From the NCBI RefSeq assembly GCF_048569485.1, contig NC_134358.1, positions 216,848,128 through 216,912,127 on the forward strand: DNA of 64,000 nt. Direction: 5' to 3'. Shown piece by piece: positions 53,701-62,689 of this stretch. The first letter of the stretch is position 1. The number at the start of each line of letters is the position of its first letter. The notes beneath the pieces were generated by a model that saw only the letters and a list, made by a program, of their open reading frames with translations, was not told where the DNA came from and searched no databases. Source of the DNA: Anomaloglossus baeobatrachus (Eukaryota > Chordata > Amphibia > Anura > Aromobatidae). A program made the position numbers and the translations under genes.

Positions 53701-56402
53701 TGTCAACCAAGGTAGCCGTGAGGCCGCCATGCATCGTGCCAGCACGATTCGTGTGCTCCTCATCCACTTTCAGCTCACAAACAACTTTACCAGGACTTGC
53801 AGACACAAGCTGGAGCTGAGGAAACGCAGAAGCAACACAATATAGTTTATTCACAAAAAGGATGATCTGATTTCCTTCAAGTGCTGCTTTAGGCATCTGT
53901 AATCTGCCCGATGTAGTGCCCAATGGCTGGACAAAGTGGGCAGAATATTGCGTATGGCATCAGAATTTGGTCTTATTCAAATGTCTTGTTTTTACTGATA
54001 CTAGAATTGGGCTGCGACCTTTGTAGGAACAGGAGCAGGACCACCCAGGGGCTAGCAAACCCAGACACCTCAACCTAGCAAGTGAGGCCTGGGGATTTCT
54101 CTACAGTGAGCAGAGCGGAGAATGAGTATGAGTATAAGGATTGTTTTATACATTTAGATGACTTTTTACAGTTCAGAAACAAGACAGCCAGCTCCTGCCA
54201 TTTTGCTGAATCTGCACAGTAGCATTTTACAAAAAAAACCCTGCATTTTGATATACGCAGATTTTCACAAAATTAAGAGTAGAATTCAGCTCCTCTATTA
54301 TTCCCTCAACTCCACCATGCAGGTCACTGAAAGCGAAATCTGTTCACACCTTTATGTTCTGCCCATCCTTGCATTTACAAGAAATCATTGTCTATTCATA
54401 TGGAAATGAGGCGTTAAGTGCTCAGAGGATGACAAAGCCCTTCCCCAGCCTTGGCCCCAGAGATTGCTTACCCAGCACGAGCGTGGCAGTGCTCGCCCGT
54501 CTCTACTCATTGCGAGTATCGAGCGTGGCAGTGCTCGCCCGTCTCTACTCATTGCGAGTATCGAGCGTGGCAGTGCTCGCCCGTCTCTACTCATTGCGAG
54601 TATCGAGCGTGGCAGTGCTCGCCCGTCTTTACTCATTGCGAGTATCGAGCGTGGCAGTGCTCGCCTGTCTCTACTCATTGCGAGTATCAAGCGTGGCAGT
54701 GCTCGCCTGTCTCTACTCATTGCGAGTATCGAGCGTGGCAGTGCTCGCCTGTCTCTACTCACTGCGAGTATCGAGCGTGGTAGTGCTCGCCTGTCTCTAC
54801 TCATTGCGAGTATCGAGCGTGGTAGTGCTCGCCTGTCTCTACTCACTGCGAGTATCGAGCATGGTAGTGCTCGCCTGTCTCTACTCATTGCGAGTATTGA
54901 GCATGGTAGTGCTCGCCTGTCTCTACTCATTGCGAGTATTGAGCATGGTAGTGCTCGCCTGTCTCTACTCATTGCGAGTATCGAGCGTGGTAGTGCTCGC
55001 CTGTCTCTACTCATTGCGAGTATCGAGCGTGGTAGTGCTCGCCTGTCTCTACTCATTGCGAGTATCGAGCGTGGTAGTGCTCGCCTGTCTCTACTCATTG
55101 CGAGTATCGAGCGTGGTAGTGCTCGCCTGTCTCTACTCATTGCGAGTATCGAGCGTGGCAGTGCTCGCCTGTCTCTACTCATTGCGAGTATCGAGCGTGG
55201 TAGTGCTCGCCCGTCTCTACTCATTACGAGTATCGAGCACTACAGCATGGTAGTGCTCACCTGTCTCTACTCACTGCGAGTATGGAGCATGGTAGTGCTC
55301 GCCCGTCTCTACTCATTACGAGTACTGAGCATGGTAGTGCTCGCCTGTCTCTACTCATTGCGAGTATCGAGCGTGGCAGTGCTCGCCTGTCTCTACTCAT
55401 TGCGAGTATCGAGCATGGTAGTGCTCACCTGTCTCTACTCATTGCGAGTATCGAGCGTGGCAGTGCTCGCCTGTCTCTACTCATTGCGAGTATCGAGCAT
55501 GGTAGTGCTCACCTGTCTCTACTCACTGCGAGTATTGAGCATGGTAGTGCTCGCCTGTCTCTACTCATTGCGAGTATCGAGCGTGGTAGTGCTCGCCTGT
55601 CTCTACTCATTGCGAGTATCGAGCGTGGTAGTGCTCGCCTGTCTCTACTCATTGCGAGTATCGAGCGTGGTAGTGCTCGCCTGTCTCTACTCATTGCGAG
55701 TATCGAGCGTGGTAGTGCTCGCCTGTCTCTACTCATTGCGAGTATCGAGCGTGGTAGTGCTCGCCTGTCTCTACTCATTGCGAGTATCGAGCATGGTAGT
55801 GCTCACCTGTCTCTACTCATTGCGAGTATCGAGCATGGTAGTGCTCGCCTGTCTCTACTCATTGCGAGTATCGAGCATGGTAGTGCTCGCCTGTCTCTAC
55901 TCATTGCGAGTATCGAGCATGGTAGTGCTCGCCTGTCTCTACTCATTGCGAGTATCGAGCATGGTACCGTAGTGCTCGCCTGTCTCTACTCATTGCGAGT
56001 ATCGAGCATGGTAGTGCTCGCCTGCCTGTGGGGGGGGATGATCTTACTGACAGTTTCCCTTTCTCTACCCCAAAACATAAGACGTTCTTATTTTATCTTT
56101 CAAACAATTAATAAACAAAACAACACCAAAGCACAGACATTAGTGGAGGCGTTACCCATCTCCACCAATCAGAGTCCAGCTCTCATTCTTTCAGAAGAAT
56201 GTTTTACATACAAGCTGCAATATGACTGGCTGCTGCAGGACACGTGTCTGTAGGCTCCGCACGCCAGGTCCCGGCACCATGCACCGGTCAGTGCGGCTTC
56301 GGTCACGGAGCTGTGTACCTTGCTCAAGACTCGGTCAAATCCCGACCCCTCTCCCAAGACTTTCATAATCGATCGTAACGTGCTCGTGGATAGAGCGCTC
56401 AT
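50638..56402 (-). CDS. ACOT13: Acyl-CoA thioesterase 13 (THEM2), three-exon gene
   Basis: ACOT13 hydrolyses medium- and long-chain acyl-CoA to fatty acid and CoA; in other vertebrates it is a tetrameric hotdog-fold enzyme at mitochondria that binds PCTP. Coding exons 56319-56402, 53631-53815 and 50638-50794 give 426 bp and 141 residues, against 140 in human. All introns have GT-AG ends, and phases fit. The active-site residues known from the human enzyme are conserved: N51 (EEHTN), H57-G58 (TMHGG), D66 (LVD) and S84 (GVSVD). C-terminal GRHTKHLG is also conserved. Intron 1 (2.5 kb) is mostly a 42-bp minisatellite, and intron 2 (2.8 kb) carries a dispersed repeat. It is transcribed away from TDP2. 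Confidence 0.95.
51366..51570. repeat. Inverted repeat in ACOT13 intron 2
   Basis: Arms GATCACCACTCCCC...ACTCACCTTGGACC and its approximate complement GGTCCAAGGTGAGT...GTGGTGATC surround a GGAGGAAC-rich centre. It could be a MITE or foldback repeat. Confidence 0.6.
51790..51899 (+). repeat. Dispersed repeat, copy 2 (ACOT13 intron 2)
   Basis: The same sequence as 40716-40841, starting CTTATCCTTTTGGAAACACC and ending TTTCAGCAGCTG, with a small internal deletion relative to copy 1. Confidence 0.7.
53631..53815 (-). CDS. ACOT13: ACOT13 exon 2
   Basis: Encodes residues 29-90, from LQLVSASPGKV through HTNRAGTMHGGLTATLVD to GVSVDMNI, the catalytic core. The acceptor is TTTCCTCAG and the donor is a consensus GTGAGT. 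The exon ends two bases into codon 90. Confidence 0.96.
54479..56025. repeat. 42-bp minisatellite in ACOT13 intron 1 (array C)
   Basis: About 37 tandem 42-bp units containing GTGCTCGCCTGTCTCTACTC and ATTGCGAGTATCGAGC. Variants GAGCGTGGCA, GAGCGTGGTA and GAGCATGGTA alternate in blocks. Because 42 is divisible by three, several frames stay open on both strands (longest about 500 codons); these are artefacts. The array takes up most of intron 1 and ends about 290 bp from exon 1. Confidence 0.95.
56319..56402 (-). CDS. ACOT13: ACOT13 exon 1 (coding part)
   Basis: Encodes 28 residues beginning MSALSTSTLRSIMKVLG and ending GFDRVLSK, matching the N-terminal helix of the family. The donor is AAG|GTACAC, an acceptable but not strong site. 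The start codon lies 435 bp from the TDP2 start codon. Confidence 0.92.
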
Positions 56403-56648
56403 GATGACCGCACAGGACAGCGCAGCCCGGCACCACTATGCGGCGTCTATGGAGAGCAGGTCACCTCCAAGTGAAGCTACGCGCTGACAAGCCCCCTCCC
56501 CCACCACGTAATGGGGCGCCACTGGCGGGAGCTCCCGAGACCGGATCCGCAGATCAGCAACGGAACTCCTTTACACAGCAGATCTACACGAAGCAATGCA
56601 GAGCGAATGCTACAGAATGCTGTACATATAACACTTAGGAGCTATTCT

Positions 56649-56657
56649 ACTTCCTGG
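56649..56657 (-). promoter_or_regulatory. ETS-like site
   Basis: ACTTCCTGG (minus strand CCAGGAAGT), an ETS/GABP-type core in the shared promoter. Confidence 0.4.
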
Positions 56658-56674
56658 ATTCACACTGGAACGCA

Positions 56675-56682
56675 TCACGTGA
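56675..56682. promoter_or_regulatory. E-box TCACGTGA
   Basis: A palindromic TCACGTGA matches USF/MITF-TFE type E-boxes; it lies about 155 bp from the TDP2 start. Confidence 0.45.
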
Positions 56683-56689
56683 TACACTG

Positions 56690-56697
56690 TCTCGCGA
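56690..56697. promoter_or_regulatory. TCTCGCGA element
   Basis: TCTCGCGA is eight of the ten bases of the TCTCGCGAGA palindrome bound by BANP at CpG-island promoters. Confidence 0.4.
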
Positions 56698-56756
56698 TAA
56701 TTCTGGCTGAGGCGTGCTAGCCGTTGGGAGAAGTTCTTCGTGCAGCAGGATCACTG

Positions 56757-56761
56757 ATTGG
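56757..56761 (-). promoter_or_regulatory. Inverted CCAAT box
   Basis: CTGATTGGTC (minus GACCAATCAG) is an NF-Y type CCAAT box, about 80 bp before the TDP2 start codon. Confidence 0.5.
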
Positions 56762-56796
56762 TCGGATCAGGCGGCGTGCAGGTGTGGTAGCTGTAG

Positions 56797-56807
56797 GGGG
56801 GCGTGGC
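56797..56807 (+). promoter_or_regulatory. GC/KLF box
   Basis: GGGGGCGTGGC is an SP/KLF-type site 30 bp before the TDP2 start codon; it may lie within the 5' UTR. Confidence 0.45.
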
Positions 56808-56837
56808 TCCTAGTCGGCAGCGACTCTGGACTGAGGC

Positions 56838-56993
56838 ATGGAGCAGTGTGTGGCCGGTCCTGCGGAGACCCCACCTGGAGATGCGGCTCTAATAGCGGAC
56901 AGGGAGCGGACGTGTGCGGAGTTCTCCAGCATTGCGGGCTGTGACCGGGCAGTGGCGCAGTGTTACCTGGCGGAGAATGACTGGGAGCTGGAA
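56838..56993 (+). CDS. TDP2: Tyrosyl-DNA phosphodiesterase 2, exon 1
   Basis: TDP2 removes tyrosine residues of trapped topoisomerase II from 5' DNA ends and acts in the nucleus. Exon 1 encodes 52 residues, with the UBA-like ubiquitin-binding start in CAEFSSIAGCDRAVAQCYL and AENDWELE, close to human CVEFASVASCDAAVAQCFL and AENDWEME. The start context is GGCATGG. The donor is GAA|GTATGT at 56994, exactly where the human exon 1 ends. The frame continues past the donor, but without family similarity. The catalytic endonuclease/exonuclease/phosphatase exons are not found before 64000, so intron 1 is longer than 7 kb. Confidence 0.93.
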
Positions 56994-57414
56994 GTATGTC
57001 TGTGCAGGAGTCACTGTCCTGTATGGGAATGCTGCCGACACCAGACTGATAACGGGCGTCCTGCTACAGCCACGCCCCTCACCCAAAAGCCCCTTATCTC
57101 CCTCCCCACTTTTCCCTGTCTTCTATGGACAGTCCCTATTTTTTTATGTGTAAGGGGCCATGTGAGGGAACTAGGGGAAATGCATGAGCAGCAATAAAAT
57201 CACATTAGTGACAAAGAACACTGGATTTACCAGTACTGTAGGATAAAGGGGCTTTCCCTGGAGATATCAAACATGGCACCTCAGCCCCTGGGATCCCGTG
57301 CTGCAGAGGGTTAACAAATAGTCTGTAAACGGGCACAATATTTACTGTATAGAGAGGAGTGGGGGCTGCGCAAGATTATTACTATGCAAGGTACTTGCCG
57401 GCAGCAGAGGGGCA

Positions 57415-60400
57415 AATGGGCCCCGCCTGTAGTAATGTCCCCGTCCTGGGCCCCGCCTGTAGTAATGTCCCCGTCCTGGGCCCCGCCTGTAGTCACGTCC
57501 CCGTCCTGGGCCCCGCCTGTAGTCACGTCCCCGTCCTGGGCCCCGCCTGTAGTCACGTCCCCGTCCTGGGCCCCGCCTGTAGTCACGTCCCCGTCCTGGG
57601 CCCCGCCTGTAGTCACGTCCCCGTCCTGGGCCCCGCCTGTAGTCACGTCCCCGTCCTGGGCCCCGCCTGTAGTCACGTCCCCGTCCTGGGCCCCGCCTGT
57701 AGTCACGTCCCCGTCCTGGGCCCCGCCTGTAGTCACGTCCCCGTCCTGGGCCCCGCCTGTAGTCACGTCCCCGTCCTGGGCCCCGCCTGTAGTCACGTCC
57801 CCGTCCTGGGCCCCGCCTGTAGTCACGTCCCCGTCCTGGGCCCCGCCTGTAGTCACGTCCCCGTCCTGGGCCCCGCCTGTAGTCACGTCCCCGTCCTGGG
57901 CCCCGCCTGTAGTCACGTCCCCGTCCTGGGCCCCGCCTGTAGTCACGTCCCCGTCCTGGGCCCCGCCTGTAGTCACGTCCCCGTCCTGGGCCCCGCCTGT
58001 AGTCACGTCCCCGTCCTGGGCCCCGCCTGTAGTCACGTCCCCGTCCTGGGCCCCGCCTGTAGTCACGTCCCCGTCCTGGGCCCCGCCTGTAGTCACGTCC
58101 CCGTCCTGGGCCCCGCCTGTAGTCACGTCCCCGTCCTGGGCCCCGCCTGTAGTCACGTCCCCGTCCTGGGCCCCGCCTGTAGTCACGTCCCCGTCCTGGG
58201 CCCCGCCTGTAGTCACGTCCCCGTCCTGGGCCCCGCCTGTAGTCACGTCCCCGTCCTGGGCCCCGCCTGTAGTCACGTCCCCGTCCTGGGCCCCGCCTGT
58301 AGTCACGTCCCCGTCCTGGGCCCCGCCTGTAGTCACGTCCCCGTCCTGGGCCCCGCCTGTAGTCACGTCCCCGTCCTGGGCCCCGCCTGTAGTCACGTCC
58401 CCGTCCTGGGCCCCGCCTGTAGTCACGTCCCCGTCCTGGGCCCCGCCTGTAGTCACGTCCCCGTCCTGGGCCCCGCCTGTAGTCACGTCCCCGTCCTGGG
58501 CCCCGCCTGTAGTCACGTCCCCGTCCTGGGCCCCGCCTGTAGTCACGTCCCCGTCCTGGGCCCCGCCTGTAGTCACGTCCCCGTCCTGGGCCCCGCCTGT
58601 AGTCACGTCCCCGTCCTGGGCCCCGCCTGTAGTCACGTCCCCGTCCTGGGCCCCGCCTGTAGTCACGTCCCCGTCCTGGGCCCCGCCTGTAGTCACGTCC
58701 CCGTCCTGGGCCCCGCCTGTAGTCACGTCCCCGTCCTGGGCCCCGCCTGTAGTCACGTCCCCGTCCTGGGCCCCGCCTGTAGTCACGTCCCCGTCCTGGG
58801 CCCCGCCTGTAGTCACGTCCCCGTCCTGGGCCCCGCCTGTAGTCACGTCCCCGTCCTGGGCCCCGCCTGTAGTCACGTCCCCGTCCTGGGCCCCGCCTGT
58901 AGTCACGTCCCCGTCCTGGGCCCCGCCTGTAGTCACGTCCCCGTCCTGGGCCCCGCCTGTAGTCACGTCCCCGTCCTGGGCCCCGCCTGTAGTCACGTCC
59001 CCGTCCTGGGCCCCGCCTGTAGTCACGTCCCCGTCCTGGGCCCCGCCTGTAGTCACGTCCCCGTCCTGGGCCCCGCCTGTAGTCACGTCCCCGTCCTGGG
59101 CCCCGCCTGTAGTCACGTCCCCGTCCTGGGCCCCGCCTGTAGTCACGTCCCCGTCCTGGGCCCCGCCTGTAGTCACGTCCCCGTCCTGGGCCCCGCCTGT
59201 AGTCACGTCCCCGTCCTGGGCCCCGCCTGTAGTCACGTCCCCGTCCTGGGCCCCGCCTGTAGTCACGTCCCCGTCCTGGGCCCCGCCTGTAGTCACGTCC
59301 CCGTCCTGGGCCCCGCCTGTAGTCACGTCCCCGTCCTGGGCCCCGCCTGTAGTCACGTCCCCGTCCTGGGCCCCGCCTGTAGTCACGTCCCCGTCCTGGG
59401 CCCCGCCTGTAGTCACGTCCCCGTCCTGGGCCCCGCCTGTAGTCACGTCCCCGTCCCGGGCCCCGCCTGTAGTCACGTCCCCGTCCCGGGCCCCGCCTGT
59501 AGTCACGTCCCCGTCCCGGGCCCCGCCTGTAGTCACGTCCCCGTCCCGGGCCCCGCCTGTAGTCACGTCCCCGTCCCGGGCCCCGCCTGTAGTCACGTCC
59601 CCGTCCCGGGCCCCGCCTGTAGTCACGTCCCCGTCCCGGGCCCCGCCTGTAGTCACGTCCCCGTCCCGGGCCCCGCCTGTAGTCACGTCCCCGTCCCGGG
59701 CCCCGCCTGTAGTCACGTCCCCGTCCCGGGCCCCGCCTGTAGTCACGTCCCCGTCCCGGGCCCCGCCTGCAGTCACGTCCCCGTCCCGGGCCCCGCCTGC
59801 AGTCACGTCCCCGTCCCGGGCCCCGCCTGCAGTCACGTCCCCGTCCCGGGCCCCGCCTGCAGTCACGTCCCCGTCCCGGGCCCCGCCTGCAGTCACGTCC
59901 CCGTCCCGGGCCCCGCCTGCAGTCACGTCCCCGTCCCGGGCCCCGCCTGCAGTCACGTCCCCGTCCCGGGCCCCGCCTGCAGTCACGTCCCCGTCCCGGG
60001 CCCCGCCTGCAGTCACGTCCCCGTCCCGGGCCCCGCCTGCAGTCACGTCCCCGTCCCGGGCCCCGCCTGCAGTCACGTCCCCGTCCCGGGCCCCGCCTGC
60101 AGTCACGTCCCCGTCCCGGGCCCCGCCTGCAGTCACGTCCCCGTCCCGGGCCCCGCCTGCAGTCACGTCCCCGTCCCGGGCCCCGCCTGCAGTCACGTCC
60201 CCGTCCCGGGCCCCGCCTGCAGTCACGTCCCCGTCCCGGGCCCCGCCTGCAGTCACGTCCCCGTCCCGGGCCCCGCCTGCAGTCACGTCCCCGTCCCGGG
60301 CCCCGCCTGCAGTCACGTCCCCGTCCCGGGCCCCGCCTGCAGTCACGTCCCCGTCCCGGGCCCCGCCTGCAGTCACGTCCCCGTCCCGGGCCCCGCCTGC

Positions 60401-60529
60401 AGTCACGTCCCCGTCCCGGGCCCCGCCTGCAGTCACGTCCCCGTCCCGGGCCCCGCCTGCAGTCACGTCCCCGTCCCGGGCCCCGCCTGCAGTCACGTCC
60501 CCGTCCCGGGCCCCGCCTGCAGTCACGTA
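57415..60529. repeat. TDP2: 30-bp CpG-rich minisatellite in TDP2 intron 1 (array D)
   Basis: About 104 near-perfect 30-bp units. The first two contain TGTAGTAATGTCCCC. About 65 then have TGTAGTCACGTCCCC with TCCTGGGC. About 11 have TCCCGGGC instead, and the last 26 also change TGTAGTC to TGCAGTC. Each unit holds three CpGs, four in the last blocks. The period is a multiple of three, so four frames stay open for over 1,000 codons; these are not genes. It starts about 420 bp after exon 1. Confidence 0.97.
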
Positions 60530-60541
60530 GATCTTGCAAAA

Positions 60542-61266
60542 TACCGTATTTTTAGTTTTATAAGATGCATTGGATTATAAGACGCACCCCAAAATCAGAG
60601 CAAAAAAAAAAAAAGGGGGGGTTCGTCTTGTAATCCGGTGGTCTCTTACAGGAGGGGGCAGTAGCGGTGGTGGAGGATTCACAGGAGGCAGGGGCGGTGG
60701 GTGTCCCAGAAACTAAGCTGTGCTGGGGCCGCGGTGGAGGCTCGGGCTGCTGTGCTAGGGCAGCTTCTGTGGCGGCGGCTGTGTGCAGTGAGGGCTTCAA
60801 AGAAATGGCGCAATGAGTCAGCACAGATTGCGCTCTAGGCTCAATGGCAAGCGAAGATCTCATCTGCGGAAGCGCCACCTCTGGGCACCATTTTCCTGAA
60901 GTCTGCTGGAGAGAGATCAATGGGCCGCAGGCGACGCCTGTGCAGATGAGAGCTTGAGCCCAGAGCTCCATCTGCGCACGCGCAAACTCCGGGTGGCATT
61001 ATTTGAAGTCACCGCTAGACTTGCAGCGCCAGTCCAGCCGCCGGAGACCCCGCACAGCCACCGGAGACCCCGCACAGCCGCTGCAGACACCGCACCGCAG
61101 CCCCAGCAGCACCCAGCCACTGCACAGCCGCCTCAGCATTCCCCTAGCCTCTTGCGATCCCTATCCACCACCCTGGTAAGCTACATTCAGATTATAAGAC
61201 GCACCTCTCACTTTCCTCCCAAATTTTGGGAGGAAAAGTGCATCGTATAATCTGAAAAATACAGTA
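60542..61266. mobile_element. DNA transposon-like repeat at the end of the 30-bp array
   Basis: The left end TACCGTATTTTT with ATTATAAGACGCACC and the right end GTGCATCGTATAATCTG then AAAAATACAGTA are inverted. The sequence ATAAGACGCACC recurs near both ends. The centre is GC-rich and non-coding. It belongs to a widespread repeat family with CCGTATTTTT ends; the superfamily is not determined. Confidence 0.6.
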
Positions 61267-62689
61267 CACTGTACAGGTAGCCTCCTACTATCGGCAAATA
61301 AAATACAATTAGTGCAGCACAATAATACAAGTGCAGCGATGAGATCAAGATTTCAGAAATCATTGCTCAAAATACATGTGAAAAAGGTAAACAAATCATT
61401 ATGCAAAATATTTGATAAACACTAATTGCACATCAATAATGTATAGCATAGAGGCAGACGAGGTGCAAAACAACCTGACCCAATGCATGTCGCTTAGAGC
61501 AGCTTCATCAGGGGTCCTCCCTCCCTTTGGTACCCTCACAAGATACATCACTTGCGGGGGCAGCGCAGTGATCTGCACACCATATAGTCTTAGAACCCAG
61601 CCAGCTCGTTACTGCTGATCTGAACTGGCAACAGCGTGCTGTCATTGTGCACATTGCACTTTGCGCTGTTACTATCCAAGGCGCTGAAACAAATGTCACT
61701 AATGACGCTTCATAGCAGTGATAGCAGCCTCTGCCCCTAATGATGCTTTGTTTGAGTATCTCCGCATGCGCTGGAATTCTCATGTGAAATGTCATCAAAA
61801 AGGAATTGGGGGCTGTAGATAGTGCAATTGAGGAAGGAGAGGGAATTGTTACTTCAAATATGTTAGAAATTTAAGTAAAGTTTGTGCAATGCACTGTTAT
61901 TTGATGAGGTGCAACAGAATATCTAAAAGGTGGTTTGGGTTTTGACAATTATTTCTGCCCCTGTCTGCTGCCTGTCCTCCCTACCCCATCTCTGTTATTA
62001 CAGGGGAAGGAAGGAGGGAGGAAGGACAGGCAGGCAGACGGGCAGGAATAACTAGAAAACCTGACCCACATATTAGATATTCTGTTGCACCTATAATAAT
62101 ATCACACTGCGTTTCATAGACGTTACTTGCCTGTATTTCAGAAAGTATACATCCGATCTCACAACTAAAGGCATGTATAGAATCAGCCTGATAGTGTCAG
62201 TATAGCACTGGCTTTAGGTTATACAGGAAAATCCTGGTGATTGGTTCCCTTTATTGTACTTTATATACCGTCATGTAATCTCCTATTTACTGTATGTGAT
62301 ATTTGTGCACAGATATGTTATCTTATACAGGAGAGTATAGGAGGACTGGTATAATATCTGAAGTCTGTACTCGTATCATATACCATCACTTGTGATGTCT
62401 GTAGGCACAGCATATTCTGTATACTGTATGTTCATATAATCCAGGTGTATATACAGGATAATGTGTGACTGGTATATTCTATACTATGACATTGTTGTGC
62501 AGTTTGTTTACATTGGTGACTTGCTGAACACAAAGAAGGTATTCAGAGGTACGGTAACTAGTACCCTAAACTATGTGTTACCACCTTTACACCGGGTATA
62601 TGTTGTATTTTGTATTAGTGTAGAAAAGCACAGCGTATTCAGCTTTACTGCACTTCTAAAAACGTAACACTGGCCTAAAGGTAATACGG
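61267..62689. other. No gene; contains a hammerhead-like motif
   Basis: About 1.4 kb of TDP2 intron. On the minus strand 61487-61512 reads CCCTGATGAAGCTGCTCTAA then GCGACATG. The remainder (AT-rich, with a GGAAGGAGGGAGGAAGG purine tract at about 62007) has no recognisable feature. Confidence 0.4.

Larger units (their letters stand above)
56403..56837. promoter_or_regulatory. Bidirectional promoter region of ACOT13 and TDP2
   Basis: 435 bp between two divergent start codons, with no repeat inside and no TATA box. Candidate sites cluster between 56649 and 56807: ETS, E-box, TCTCGCGA, CCAAT and GC-box, typical of TATA-less housekeeping promoters. Both 5' UTRs must lie here. The same head-to-head arrangement is known in human. 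Confidence 0.75.

Noticed and set aside
54354-56253. Long frames of Leu/Arg/Ser-rich repeats across ACOT13 intron 1
   Set aside because: Consequence of the 42-bp period; the region is intronic between two verified exons.
56994-57197. Continuation of the TDP2 frame beyond residue 52
   Set aside because: Similarity to TDP2 stops exactly at a good splice donor (GAA|GTATGT), where the human exon also ends.
54479-60529. Possible CRISPR-like arrays
   Set aside because: Units are directly adjacent with no unique spacers, and the sequence is eukaryotic.
57311-60580. Four overlapping frames of more than 1,000 codons on both strands (Gly-Asp-Val-Thr repeats, Pro-Ala-Cys-Ser repeats and others)
   Set aside because: The 30-bp period is a multiple of three and the unit lacks stops in several frames. 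There is no start context or similarity, and it lies in an intron.
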